Source: JAJFUI01 sp039698035
GTDB taxonomy: Bacteria; Planctomycetota; Planctomycetia; Pirellulales; Thermoguttaceae
Length of the DNA: 64,000 nucleotides
Assembly: GCA_039698035.1 (NCBI GenBank)
Contig: JBDKSW010000009.1
Coordinates: 186,001 to 250,000, forward strand
Direction of reading: 5' to 3'
Shown: positions 9,417 to 19,222 of the stretch, piece after piece
Layout: every line of letters begins with the position of its first letter
Position numbering within the stretch: position 1 is the first letter of the stretch
Program-made: the position numbers and the translations under genes
The notes under the pieces: generated by a model
Told to the model about the DNA's origin: nothing
Databases searched by the model: none
The model's input: only the letters and a program-made list of their open reading frames with translations

Positions 9417-10757
9417 ATGCCAATGTTCCAATTCGAGGCCATGGACAAGAATGGCCAGGAAATCAAGGACGTCATCGAGGCGACAAGCCAAGATGAGGCG
9501 CAGGCCACCATCAAGCAGATGGGGTACTTCGTCACCAAGATCTCCGTCAAAAAAAGCCGCAAGACGGCCGCCGACAAAAAGAACGACAAGAAGGGCAAGA
9601 CCTTCGCGCTGGGCGGCGTCAGTTCCAAGAAGCTGACCGCCTTCACCCGGCAGCTTTCGATTCTGCAGGACGCTGGTCTTCCGATTCTCCGAAGCCTCAA
9701 GATTCTCGAACAGCAAGCGCCCCCCGGCGCGCTCAAGAATGCTTTGATTGACGTTTGCGACGAGATCGAAGGCGGGGCCACGCTGTCCGAGTCGATGGCC
9801 AAGTCGCCCAAAGCGTTCAACCGCCTCTACGTCAACATGATCAAGGCCGGCGAGGCGGGCGGCGCCTTGGAAGTCATTCTCAAGCGTCTGGCCGAGTTCC
9901 AAGAGCGGTCCGAAAGCCTCAAACGCAAGGTCAAGGGCGCTCTGGTCTACCCGGTCACGGTCGTCTTCTTCGCGTGCTCGATCGTCGCCTTCATCATGTG
10001 GTGGATCGTGCCGAAGTTCGAGAAGATGTTCCGGGAGTTCAACGTCGATCTGCCCATCATGACGAAGGCCCTGATCGGCGCGTCGAACTTTGCCATCAAC
10101 TACTGGTTCCTCCTGCCCGGCATTCCGCTGGGCGTCTGGCTTGCCATGAAACTGATCCGCAAGTTCCACGGCGGCCGACTCGGTTGGGATCTGTTCACGT
10201 TGAAAATGCCCATCTTCGGCCAATTGGTCGAAAAGAACATCGTCGCCCGCACCATGCGGACGCTCGGCACCCTGGTGGCCAGCGGCGTCCCCATCCTCGA
10301 AGCGCTCCACATCACCAAGGAAACGTCGGGCAACTGCGTCTTCGAGACCCTCTACCAGAAGGTCTACGACGCCATCCGTGAAGGCGAATCGATCGCAAAA
10401 CCCATGAAGGAGAACTCGCGGCCGCCCTTCCATCCGATGGCCATGTTCTTCTGGGCGTTTTATCCGCCGATCGTCGGCATCTTGCTCTACCTGACCCGCA
10501 TGAACCAACGCGTCCTCGACGACATGGTCATCAACATGGTCGACGTCGGCGAGGAGACGGGCGAACTCGATACGATGCTGTACAAGGTGGCCGACACCTA
10601 CGACGAAGAAGTCGCCGTGTTGACCGACAGCTTGATGAGCCTCATGGAGCCGTTGCTGATCGTCGTCCTCGGCGGCATGGTCGGCTTCATCGTCATCGCC
10701 ATGTTCCTCCCGCTGATCAAGCTGATCGAGTCCCTCAGCGGCGGCGGCAAGAAGTAA
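9417..10757 (+). CDS. pilC: Type IV pilus inner-membrane platform protein PilC/GspF
   Basis: A 446-aa polytopic membrane protein. The N-terminus MPMFQFEAMDKNGQEI is typical of PilC/GspF. Two repeated GspF domains follow: the first with LPILRSLKILE, GGATLSESMAKSP and MIKAGEAGG; the second with RTLGTLVASGVPILEAL, EGESIAKPMK and MVDVGEETGEL. There are hydrophobic segments after each and a last one near the C-terminus. A Lys-rich insertion lies near residues 42-60. It anchors the PilB/PilT motors and the growing fibre. About 150 bases with no gene separate it from the preceding ATPase. Confidence 0.93.
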   Translation: MPMFQFEAMDKNGQEIKDVIEATSQDEAQATIKQMGYFVTKISVKKSRKTAADKKNDKKGKTFALGGVSSKKLTAFTRQLSILQDAGLPILRSLKILEQQAPPGALKNALIDVCDEIEGGATLSESMAKSPKAFNRLYVNMIKAGEAGGALEVILKRLAEFQERSESLKRKVKGALVYPVTVVFFACSIVAFIMWWIVPKFEKMFREFNVDLPIMTKALIGASNFAINYWFLLPGIPLGVWLAMKLIRKFHGGRLGWDLFTLKMPIFGQLVEKNIVARTMRTLGTLVASGVPILEALHITKETSGNCVFETLYQKVYDAIREGESIAKPMKENSRPPFHPMAMFFWAFYPPIVGILLYLTRMNQRVLDDMVINMVDVGEETGELDTMLYKVADTYDEEVAVLTDSLMSLMEPLLIVVLGGMVGFIVIAMFLPLIKLIESLSGGGKK

Positions 10758-10926
10758 TGGCAACCGACTAAACGAATCAACGACTTCCAAAACGGAAAAC
10801 CGAAACGCACATCCTGATCCAATCGATCGGTGGCCGTTTCGCAACACAAATCACACCAAGGGCAAGGCTGGTTCCAACCCGAGGCGGCAGAAGCTCGGTC
10901 GAGGGCAACCCGCCAGGAGAACAGCC

Positions 10927-11913
10927 ATGAGTAGAACCAAGCGGTCCGTGGTCCGTGGCCAGTGGTCAGTGGCCCGCGATCAGTCTGTGGCCTTGAAAGG
11001 CGGCGCGGCCGCCCGTCGCCCTGCGCCATCACGCCGGGGCTTCACGCTGACCGAGATGCTGGTCACGATCGCCATCATTGCGATCCTGGCGAGTCTTGCG
11101 TTCGGTGGATTGCAGATCGCGCGCAATTCGGCCCGCGAGTCGGCCACCAAGGCCACGATCGCCAAGCTGAACAACATCATCATGGCCCGGTACGAGTCCT
11201 ACCTGACTCGCCGGATACCGCTGAGTTTGCAAGGCCTCGGTCCGTCGGACGCCGCGAGGGTCCGGCTCGACGCCATCCGCGATCTGATGCGGATGGAAAT
11301 GCCCGACCGCGGCGAGGACGTCTCGGATAATCCGATTCAGATCACGGCCGGTGGCAAGACATTCCAGCTTCAGCGGCCTGCGCTGTCGCAGCGCTATCAA
11401 GACCGCCTCGACAATGCGGACCAAAGCGCTGGAACGGGCGTCAGCAACGGTCAGGCCGAGTTTCTCTTTATGATCGTCAGTATGGGGTCGCCCGAGGCGA
11501 TGGAGCAATTCAGCCCGTCGGAAATCGGGGATACCAACAAGAACGGCTTCCCCGAGTTTCTCGATGGCTGGGGCCGGCCCATCTTCTTCCTCCGCTGGGC
11601 GCCAGGCTTTAGCAGTGGTCTGGGCAGCCCGATGCCGTCGGATATTCAGACGGGCAATCCGACGACCGATCACGATCCGTTTGATCCGCGCCACGTGGAA
11701 TCCGATGCGTTCCATTTGATTCCGCTCATCTACTCCGGTGGGCCAAGCAGCGACCCCGGTCTCAAAGTGGGTGACGGCTACCATTTCGGTGACACAGCTA
11801 ACCCCGGTTCGATGTTTTCTGGCAGCAACAGAGATGCCTTTCTCTCGATCGGCACGCAGGTCAAGGCTTCTGCCAAGGCAAACATCACCAACCATTCTAT
11901 CGAGCAGCGGTAA
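10927..11913 (+). CDS. Prepilin-like protein (type II secretion / type IV pseudopilin, GspG-like)
   Basis: A 328-aa protein with a type III signal sequence. After a long 38-residue leader comes RRG|FTLTEMLVTIAIIAIL, with cleavage expected after Gly38 and the conserved Glu at +5 followed by a hydrophobic helix. The mature protein is much longer than a classical pilin (~145 aa), as seen in planctomycete pseudopilins. The leader includes an odd stretch, SVVRGQWSVARDQ, encoded by GGTCAG/GGTCCG-type repeats (see the repeat at 10947-10962). The start is the ATG after a CAGGAGAAC-like site. No prepilin peptidase gene is in the window. Confidence 0.85.
   Translation: MSRTKRSVVRGQWSVARDQSVALKGGAAARRPAPSRRGFTLTEMLVTIAIIAILASLAFGGLQIARNSARESATKATIAKLNNIIMARYESYLTRRIPLSLQGLGPSDAARVRLDAIRDLMRMEMPDRGEDVSDNPIQITAGGKTFQLQRPALSQRYQDRLDNADQSAGTGVSNGQAEFLFMIVSMGSPEAMEQFSPSEIGDTNKNGFPEFLDGWGRPIFFLRWAPGFSSGLGSPMPSDIQTGNPTTDHDPFDPRHVESDAFHLIPLIYSGGPSSDPGLKVGDGYHFGDTANPGSMFSGSNRDAFLSIGTQVKASAKANITNHSIEQR
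10947..10962 (+). repeat. 16-bp sequence shared with 12960-12975, inside a prepilin leader
   Basis: The bases CGTGGTCCGTGGCCAG occur here and again at 12960-12975, both in frame and both in the leader segment of a prepilin-like gene. Here the stretch continues into further GTGG-type units up to about 10990. Related GGTCAG-rich strings lie at 35859-35881 (inside nuoA) and 30889-30909 (between the ACP and FabF genes). Confidence 0.7.
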
Positions 11914-11914
11914 T

Positions 11915-12946
11915 ATGCGACGCTTTACTTCCCATCCATCCGGTCGCTTGACGGCGCGTTTTCCCGCGTCTTGCCATCGTCTTGGTTTCACGCTCGTCGA
12001 GATGCTGGTCGTCATTTCGATCATGGTCATTCTTGTGACCGTGACGGCGACGGCTATCGTGCCGGCCACGTCGTCGCGCCGCTCGCGCGAGGCGGCCCGG
12101 TCGTTGAACGTCTATCTGAGCTCGGCCCGAAACCGTGCGATGGAGACGGGCCGCCCCTGCGGCGTCATCCTCCATCGCCTGAGCAGCACCTCCGCCTGCT
12201 CGCTCAGCATCGACCAGTGCGAAGTGCCGCCAAACTACAGCGGCGACTTGGAAACATCCTACGCCGAAGTCACCACGGCTTCAGGCTCGGCAACGGCAAA
12301 GCTCAGCGACGGTACGCCAAGTCTGGTCCATGTGGGCGATGTCGTTCAGTTCAATTATCAGGGACCGTACTTCTCGATTACCAGCGCAACCAGTCACGAT
12401 GCGGACACCCTCGTTGTGACTACCGACACGTTGACGCTCAGCTATGATACGAGCCAAGGCCAACTCGTGCCCAGTTGGTCTGCGAGAAAGCTTCCGTACC
12501 GAATTTTCCGAACGCCCGTCAAAGGCGCGGCGTCGCCGCTGCAACTGCCGGCCGGCACGGTCGTCGATCTGGGAGCATCCGGCACCGACACCACGCCTTC
12601 CTGGGGCGCGGTGAACATCACGATCCTGTTTTCGCCCAACGGCTCGGTCCAAACCGTGTACACGGGCACGACAGCTTACACGGTCCTCGAACCGATCTAT
12701 CTGATGATTGGCAAACGCGAGCGGGTCGGCAATAGCTTCGTCAGTTCGCCCAGTTCGGCCAATCGCACGTCGTGGCCAAACTATCAGGACCTCGACAACG
12801 TCTGGCTCACGATCAATCCGCAGTCAGGACTGGTTGCGACCAGTCCCGTGGCTGCCATCACCATTGGCTCGGTGAGCACGGCCGCGGACGCCATCAGGGC
12901 CGCGCGCAGCTTGGCGTCCGACGCCCAAGGAATGGGAGGGAGGTGA
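11915..12946 (+). CDS. Prepilin-like protein (GspH/pseudopilin type)
   Basis: A 343-aa protein. The ATG lies one base after the previous stop codon, indicating translational coupling. The leader ends at RLG|FTLVEMLVVISIMVIL, with cleavage after Gly24 and Glu at +5. The segment RSREAARSLNVYLSSARNRA resembles the GspH helix. The rest is a Thr/Ser-rich extracytoplasmic domain without recognised motifs. It is very likely a minor pseudopilin of the same locus. The length is about twice that of textbook GspH. A frame open further upstream, from 11738, is not used, because it overlaps the previous gene and lacks a binding site. Confidence 0.82.
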   Translation: MRRFTSHPSGRLTARFPASCHRLGFTLVEMLVVISIMVILVTVTATAIVPATSSRRSREAARSLNVYLSSARNRAMETGRPCGVILHRLSSTSACSLSIDQCEVPPNYSGDLETSYAEVTTASGSATAKLSDGTPSLVHVGDVVQFNYQGPYFSITSATSHDADTLVVTTDTLTLSYDTSQGQLVPSWSARKLPYRIFRTPVKGAASPLQLPAGTVVDLGASGTDTTPSWGAVNITILFSPNGSVQTVYTGTTAYTVLEPIYLMIGKRERVGNSFVSSPSSANRTSWPNYQDLDNVWLTINPQSGLVATSPVAAITIGSVSTAADAIRAARSLASDAQGMGGR

Positions 12947-12948
12947 TC

Positions 12949-14076
12949 ATGAACACCAACGTGGTCCGTGGCCAGGCGGTAGCAATCCTCTTCCAAAGAG
13001 CGAGGTGGCGGCGCAGGCTGCTCGGCAGTCGCGGAACGCTGCACACGGCGCGTGCGGCCCGCCAGTGCCGGTCCGGTGTGAGCCTGCTCGAAGTCCTCAT
13101 TGCGATGTTCGTCCTGTCGATTGGACTGCTCGGCGTGGCGTCGCTCATTCCGATCGGCAAGCTCGCGCTGGTTGAAACGAACAAGTCCGACCGCGGCGGC
13201 GCTTGCGGCCGTGCGGCCCTCCGCGAAGTCAAAGCACGGCGGATGCTGAACGAGAACTATTTGGACGATCCGAAAAATCGTGGATCGAGTCCGAACGTCT
13301 ACGTCATCGACCCGCTGGGCGCAATCAATGGCCTCGATCAGACAAACTTCGGCGGCACGCGGACCGTCGGCATTAGCGTCTCGCCCACCGGATTTTCCAA
13401 CATCTTTCCGTTGCCGCGGTTCTCGTTGACCAATGCCTCGACCTTTGCCGAAAAGGTTTTCCGCTGGCACGACGATCTGCTGTACGTCCTGCCGAAGGAT
13501 TATAAAACAACGCCTACCAACGGCGATCGGCCCATGCCGGTCACCGACTCGGGCTTGGGCGCTCAGGGCAGCGACCCGAGCTTTTCGTGGTTCCTGACCG
13601 TGATGCCGTCGAACCAGTCGGGTCTCTACACCGTTTCGGCGGTCGTCTGCTACAAACGCGACTTCAGCGTCGTGTCGTCCCAACCGGCCGGCGAGCAGAC
13701 CGTGGACATCACGTTCAAGGGCAGCGTTTCCTACGGGGGCGGCACGGTCGAGCTTAGCAATGTGGATACGACCCTGAACGATCCGATCAATCGGGTGAAG
13801 ACAAACCAGTGGGTGATGCTCCTCGGTTGGGCCGACTCGGGCGGCCAGCGTTCCCCCAGCTATGCCCAGTGGTATCGAGTCGCCGGCGTCAACCGCCAGG
13901 ACGCCAGCAAGCCCGATTCGCCCGTCACGATGCTGAGCCTCGTCGGTCCGGATTGGCCGACGAATTCGGTCGGTGGCAAGACGATTAAGGCGACGTCGCT
14001 GGTCGCCGTCGATGGCGTCATTGGCGTCTACAGCGCTCTGATCAAGCTGGACGACGATGAGCTTTGGGTGCAGTGA
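12949..14076 (+). CDS. Prepilin-like protein (PilV/GspI type)
   Basis: A 375-aa protein starting 2 bases after the previous stop, with a GGGAGGGAGG binding site inside the preceding gene. After a 43-residue Arg-rich leader comes RSG|VSLLEVLIAMFVLSIGLLG, a PilV/GspI-like processing site with Glu at +5. The sequence LLEVLIAMFVLSIGLLG is characteristic of PilV. The leader starts MNTNVVRGQAV, sharing a 16-bp DNA repeat with the prepilin at 10927. The extracytoplasmic part has no motif I know. It is part of the cotranscribed pseudopilin set. Confidence 0.82.
   Translation: MNTNVVRGQAVAILFQRARWRRRLLGSRGTLHTARAARQCRSGVSLLEVLIAMFVLSIGLLGVASLIPIGKLALVETNKSDRGGACGRAALREVKARRMLNENYLDDPKNRGSSPNVYVIDPLGAINGLDQTNFGGTRTVGISVSPTGFSNIFPLPRFSLTNASTFAEKVFRWHDDLLYVLPKDYKTTPTNGDRPMPVTDSGLGAQGSDPSFSWFLTVMPSNQSGLYTVSAVVCYKRDFSVVSSQPAGEQTVDITFKGSVSYGGGTVELSNVDTTLNDPINRVKTNQWVMLLGWADSGGQRSPSYAQWYRVAGVNRQDASKPDSPVTMLSLVGPDWPTNSVGGKTIKATSLVAVDGVIGVYSALIKLDDDELWVQ
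12960..12975 (+). repeat. Second copy of the 16-bp prepilin-leader sequence
   Basis: Identical to 10947-10962 and in the same reading frame (Val-Val-Arg-Gly-Gln). See that entry. Confidence 0.7.
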
Positions 14077-14109
14077 ACGAGGACGATCGCGAAGGTTTGG
14101 CATTCGAGA

Positions 14110-17100
14110 ATGATCCACGGCGGTCGTGGCAAGCGGCCGCCGATGCGAAGGAATCGAGCGATGAAAGTGATCTGCAATAGAAGCGAGAGACGCATGGAAC
14201 GCGAAACAGGCCGTACGCAACGTCGTGGCGTCGTGCTGCTGATCGTGCTTGCCCTGTTGGCCCTGTTTGGGCTGATCGCCGTGGCGTTCGTTTTTGTCAG
14301 CGGTCAGGCCCAGCGGAGCGCGGCCAGCGTCGGCCGCATCGAGCAAGGCTCGCCGGCCGCGGGCGCGGACGCCAAAAAGCTGCTGCAACAGGCGGCTCTA
14401 CAAGTCCTGCGCGGTCCGAATCCCACCACGGCCGGCGGCACCGTTCCCTATGACGGTTCCGTGATGCGCGCCCACAGCCTGCTGGAGACGATGTACGGAA
14501 ACGACTATCTGACCGGCACGATCTCTGGCGGGGGCACGCTTGCGAACTTCGGGCAACTGATCAACCTGACGGTTTCCGGTCCCACGGCTGCGCAGCTTGC
14601 CCGACGCGGCGGTTGCGTGCTGACCATTACCGGTCACGACGGTTCGGGCACCGCGAACGTCTCTATTCCCGGTTTCGGCCAAAGCACGCGAATCGTCGGA
14701 GTTGACGTCAGCACCGGAACGATTCAGGTCCTGGCGTTCCCCGACGGCTCCGTTCCTTCGCCGCAAACCGTTGGTGGAACAACCTACCAAGCCAAGTTCA
14801 CGATCAATGGCGCGCCGTTTAGCGGCGTAGGCTTCGGCTACGACGCGACGAACTGCAACCTGGATGCGACGCGACTTTTGGCTGGCAAGCCGACGTCTGG
14901 CAAGATCGCCCTGCTTCCGAATCTGCCGCTTTCGATCTATTCGGGCGCCAGTTACAACCCGCCGGGCGGCGCGAACACCGACTATACGGCCGCCGACTAT
15001 CAGCACATGATCTTGGCCGCCCAGATCCCGAACAGCAATGCCATCCAGACGCTCCCGTCGTTCCACCGTCCGGCCCTGTGTCGCTATTGGGCAAAGCAGA
15101 TCGATCCGGCGGACACTTTTTCCGACATTGCCACGACAGCCCAAAACATGTCGAACGCCATCAAGCGGGCTACCATCCTACGCCCGCTCCCTGAAGATAA
15201 CCCTTACTTCACCGGCAGCAACCCAACCTACAACGGCACTGACACACCGAACAAATATACCAGCGGCTTCAACCCATTGTGGGATGGCGTCAGCGACCCG
15301 ACGACCTTCTCCTGGGACGTGGACAACGACGGCGATGGCGTGCCCGACAGCATTTGGATCGATCTGGGGCTTCCCGTCCGCTCGACGTCCGACGGTCGCC
15401 TTTACAAGCCGCTCTTTGCGATCCTCTGCGTCGATATGGACGGCCGGCTGAACGTGAACGCCCACGGCTCGACTCAGCAGACCGACACCGCCTACGGTAC
15501 GCTGACCGACGCCGCCGGCACGAGCTTGGCCGCGACGGAGTTCGCCGGCGGCGCGTTGCCAACCAATCTGCCGCGTGGCCAAGGCTTGGGGCCGGCCGAG
15601 ATCAGCCTCGCCCCGCTATTCGTGAGCAGCCCGGGCCTCTACAAGCAACTTCTAGCAACCGGCGGCACGTTCAACGGTGTCACCTACGAGGGCCGCTACG
15701 GCAGCGAGCAGGCGCCGGGCCTTAGCGGACTCGATACGCTGAGCGCCAACACGTGGTTCGAGTATGGTCCAAGCCGCGGCGGCAGCAACTACTGGAACTT
15801 CACCGATGTGAACAACGCCGGTTCCTATGGTTCGCCGCCCGACCCGTTCGGCGTGGGCGCCGTGGCCCTGGATACGGCTGGCCGGCCGATCTACGCCGGC
15901 TGCAAGTCGGGCTCGGACTATGTCGGCTTTGGCAGCAATCTGATGAACAACCCGTACGAGACGAACCTGGGGCTGTCGGCCTCGCGTGGGCTGCCGTCCG
16001 GCACGGCCGCGTCGGACAACCTGTTCAGCCCGGCCGAACTGGAGCGGGTCATTCGCCCCTACGACCGTGACGCCCCGTCGATGCCGTCACGCTTGGCCAT
16101 GCTGACGGCCCTGACCTCGGGCAGCCCGGCCACGTCCGTTTTGGCCACGCTCGCCAACCGCCTTTCGGTGACGACCGACAGTTGGGACGTGCCATGCCCG
16201 GCCGTTGCGTCGGTCACGGCCAATCTGACAGCGGCGCAGCGAACGACCCTTGGCGACCGCGTCAAGCACGTCACCGATCTGCTTCTTGCCCACGGCATTA
16301 CGGACACGGCGAAGTGGCGAGAAATTTTGCCACCGGAAATGCTCATCGGGCTGAAGATGAACCTGAATCAGCCGCTGGGCGATGGCAAGGACAACCTTAG
16401 CAACGGTGTGGTGGATAGCCCGTCCGAAACGGCCTCGGACCAGAGGCCCCGCCTGAACGGCGCAGATCAGACAGGTGGCAGCTTCGACGGCATCAGCGAC
16501 GGCAGTTCGCCGACCAAGGCGTTGGAGGCCCGACAGCGCGAGGCCCGATTCCTCTATGTCTTGGCCTGCTTGACCGTGGACCTGAAGGGCATCAAAGACC
16601 ACTTTGGCACGTCGGCGACCTACGAAGACGTTGCCCGATTCCTGGCCCAGTGGGCGGTCAACGCCGTGGATTTTCGCGACCGCGACTCGATCATGACGCC
16701 GTTCCGATTCGATCTGAAGTTTGCAAACCCCTCGGCCGACCTCTCGGCCGGCTGGACCGAACCGACCGATCCGAAATACATTGTCTGGGGCTGCGAACGG
16801 CCCGAACTGCTCCTGAGCGAAACGCTCGCTTTCCACGACCGAAGGACGGAAGATACGGACGCCGAGAAGGTGGACCCCTTGGAGTCTGGCAACACAGACC
16901 AGGATGGCGCGAGCAAAGTCGATCTCGGCGATACCAAGAAAGACCACAGCTTCGACCAGCAGTATCGTCCGCAGGGGTCGCTGTTTATTGAGTTGTTCAA
17001 TCCCTGGACGTCCCGCGAGCCGATGCCGAAGGAACTGTGCAGCACGACGTCCGGCGGCGACCTCGGGATTGACTTGGCCAAGACGACTGCGACCGGCAGT

Positions 17101-19137
17101 TGGCCCGTGTGGCGGTTGATCATCGTCGATCAGGCCTACCAGGGAAAGGATCCCGATTACTACGATCCTACGGATGCCACGAATGTTCCCAAGATCGAAA
17201 GGGCTGTCTATTTCGTCGGTTCTTCGGCGACCTTGCCTACCGACGACGATGCGAAGGTGCGGTTTCGCCAGCAGGCGGACAATTCGGTGGCGCCGATTTT
17301 GCCAGGCCGATATGCCATGGTTGGTCCGGGCGATGCCAATGACACGACCAGCACGACGTATCTGGGCTTCTACTCGGGCGATAATCCCGACAGCCTGGCG
17401 GCGCATCCGCAGCGTCGCATCGTGCTTCAGCCCAACGTGGACCCAGACGTTCGTCAGGTCATGGCCTACAACGATGGCACGACGGACGAAGCGAACCGAG
17501 GCCAGCCGCCGGTCGCTATTATCATCAATTCACCGCACCGCCTCAGTATTTCCGAGCCAAACAGCGGCTATAGCACGGTCAGTGCTGACACGACGACTGC
17601 AATTACTGCCACAGGCAAGTACGCGCCGGCGTGGGACATACCGCTTGACAAGAGTTCGACCACCGGGCTTGAGGCCACCGTGACCGAGGCCGTGCAAAAG
17701 AACGGCCGGACCGACAACCTGAAGATCGTCTATCTCCAGCGGCTGGCCAATCCGCTGCTGCCGTACAACAACACGCCAAGCAGTGCCGATTACAACCCCT
17801 ATCGGACGGTTGACTCGATGCCGATCGACTTGTTCGCATTCAACGGTCTTACGCTGGATAAAGCGAAGGAAAAGTTGTGCGATGGCATTCAGGATGGCAC
17901 GGCCGGCTTCTACGCGCGTCAGCGCGGGCAGAACAACGGTTCAACGGCTACGGATCCCAATCCCTGGACTCAGGAGACGTGGGGCACGGCGCCGACGATC
18001 AACACCACGACGACCCCGCCAGTCTTAACGTCGACATCCTTTAACATCCAGGACGCCCTGAGCCATACGTGTGGTTTCCTCAGTGATCCGTTTGGCGCAC
18101 CGAGCACGACGGTCGGTCACATCGGCGACCCATCGAGCCCCTTCCCGTGGCTCAACTGGAACAATCGGCCCTATGTCAGCCCGCTGGAGCTGTTCCAGGT
18201 CTCGTGGCTCCGCTCGTCTCAACTGCTCCAGCAGCAATACTTCAATGCGACGGCCGAGGCGGGCAATCTGTATGAAGGAGCAAGTAAGCCGTTCGCCCGT
18301 TTGACGAACTTCTTCCTCTCGGGCAAGTCTGGTGTGGACGAGGAACTGCACCGGGTGATCGAGTACTTGCGGGTGCCGTCGCCGTTCACGGGTGCCGACG
18401 TTTGGGCCAATCCAACGATGGCGGCCAGCGCCTCGGGCCACTCGTTCCATCCGCCGTTCAACCGTATCTCGACCTACCGCGAGCCGGGCCGGATCAACAT
18501 CAACACGCTGTATGGCAACGCCAATGGCACGACGATCCCGCCCGCCTGGCAAGGCCTGATGGCCGGCTTCCCTGCGATGAATAACGCCACGTATTGGCAG
18601 AATTTCGTCAGAAGCCGCCGCAATGACAGCAGCGTCAATTGCTTGGACATGCCCACGAGTGCGGACTGTCCAACCGAGTTCGCCCGCCCGTTCCGTTCGC
18701 TGGCCGGCGCGATGGTCCCCTCGGTCACCGCGTTGAAGCCGAAGAACGATCGCGAGATCAACGCGACATTGTTGCGCGAGGGCGGCACGGACGGCGAGCC
18801 GCTGTTCCAACATGTTTCGGCCACCGCATATGACAACGCGGCTCGGAATCCGTACTTCCGCTACCAGAGCATCGAGCGGCTCTCGAACCTGGTGACGACC
18901 CGGTCGAACGTCTATGCCGTGTGGATCACGGTCGGCTATTTCGAGGTCAAGTCGAATATAGACACCACGGCCCATCCCGACGGCTACGAGGTGGGCGCCG
19001 AGTTGGGCATGGACACGGGCGATATCGAACGCCATCGGGCGTTCTACATGATCGACCGCACCATTCCCGTCGGATTCCAGCGCGGCCAGGACCTGAACGT
19101 CGAGAAGGCGATTCTCGTCAATCGGTTCATCGAGTAA
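14110..19137 (+). CDS. Very large membrane-anchored GspK-like protein of the pilus/secretion locus
   Basis: A 1675-aa protein with an Arg-rich N-terminus and then one hydrophobic helix (RRGVVLLIVLALLALFGL, ~38-62), like GspK (RGVALLxVLxxLA). The remainder is extracytoplasmic. GspK-like signatures recur: DGRLNVNAHG near residue 450 and GRININTLYG near 1465, which recall the RINVNTA motif of GspK helix-hairpin-helix regions. Classical GspK is only ~320 aa, so this is a greatly enlarged version. Position directly after the pseudopilins fits a tip or minor-pilin role (inference). The first ATG may not be the true start: ATGs at 14161 and 14194 are equally possible and the latter gives the shortest leader. 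Confidence 0.7.
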   Translation: MIHGGRGKRPPMRRNRAMKVICNRSERRMERETGRTQRRGVVLLIVLALLALFGLIAVAFVFVSGQAQRSAASVGRIEQGSPAAGADAKKLLQQAALQVLRGPNPTTAGGTVPYDGSVMRAHSLLETMYGNDYLTGTISGGGTLANFGQLINLTVSGPTAAQLARRGGCVLTITGHDGSGTANVSIPGFGQSTRIVGVDVSTGTIQVLAFPDGSVPSPQTVGGTTYQAKFTINGAPFSGVGFGYDATNCNLDATRLLAGKPTSGKIALLPNLPLSIYSGASYNPPGGANTDYTAADYQHMILAAQIPNSNAIQTLPSFHRPALCRYWAKQIDPADTFSDIATTAQNMSNAIKRATILRPLPEDNPYFTGSNPTYNGTDTPNKYTSGFNPLWDGVSDPTTFSWDVDNDGDGVPDSIWIDLGLPVRSTSDGRLYKPLFAILCVDMDGRLNVNAHGSTQQTDTAYGTLTDAAGTSLAATEFAGGALPTNLPRGQGLGPAEISLAPLFVSSPGLYKQLLATGGTFNGVTYEGRYGSEQAPGLSGLDTLSANTWFEYGPSRGGSNYWNFTDVNNAGSYGSPPDPFGVGAVALDTAGRPIYAGCKSGSDYVGFGSNLMNNPYETNLGLSASRGLPSGTAASDNLFSPAELERVIRPYDRDAPSMPSRLAMLTALTSGSPATSVLATLANRLSVTTDSWDVPCPAVASVTANLTAAQRTTLGDRVKHVTDLLLAHGITDTAKWREILPPEMLIGLKMNLNQPLGDGKDNLSNGVVDSPSETASDQRPRLNGADQTGGSFDGISDGSSPTKALEARQREARFLYVLACLTVDLKGIKDHFGTSATYEDVARFLAQWAVNAVDFRDRDSIMTPFRFDLKFANPSADLSAGWTEPTDPKYIVWGCERPELLLSETLAFHDRRTEDTDAEKVDPLESGNTDQDGASKVDLGDTKKDHSFDQQYRPQGSLFIELFNPWTSREPMPKELCSTTSGGDLGIDLAKTTATGSWPVWRLIIVDQAYQGKDPDYYDPTDATNVPKIERAVYFVGSSATLPTDDDAKVRFRQQADNSVAPILPGRYAMVGPGDANDTTSTTYLGFYSGDNPDSLAAHPQRRIVLQPNVDPDVRQVMAYNDGTTDEANRGQPPVAIIINSPHRLSISEPNSGYSTVSADTTTAITATGKYAPAWDIPLDKSSTTGLEATVTEAVQKNGRTDNLKIVYLQRLANPLLPYNNTPSSADYNPYRTVDSMPIDLFAFNGLTLDKAKEKLCDGIQDGTAGFYARQRGQNNGSTATDPNPWTQETWGTAPTINTTTTPPVLTSTSFNIQDALSHTCGFLSDPFGAPSTTVGHIGDPSSPFPWLNWNNRPYVSPLELFQVSWLRSSQLLQQQYFNATAEAGNLYEGASKPFARLTNFFLSGKSGVDEELHRVIEYLRVPSPFTGADVWANPTMAASASGHSFHPPFNRISTYREPGRININTLYGNANGTTIPPAWQGLMAGFPAMNNATYWQNFVRSRRNDSSVNCLDMPTSADCPTEFARPFRSLAGAMVPSVTALKPKNDREINATLLREGGTDGEPLFQHVSATAYDNAARNPYFRYQSIERLSNLVTTRSNVYAVWITVGYFEVKSNIDTTAHPDGYEVGAELGMDTGDIERHRAFYMIDRTIPVGFQRGQDLNVEKAILVNRFIE

Positions 19138-19222
19138 CGGATGCCAAAGGTGAACCACGGATCAGGCGACGGCGGAAAGACGGCCACCAGCCACAGGCGC
19201 GGCTGACCGGTTTTCCGCCCCC

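Noticed and set aside
7219..9423. A 734-codon minus-strand open frame, and similar ones at 9189-10847, 12784-14388 and 16087-17406
   Set aside because: All mirror well-supported genes on the plus strand and are rich in Arg/His/Asp/Gly without motifs.
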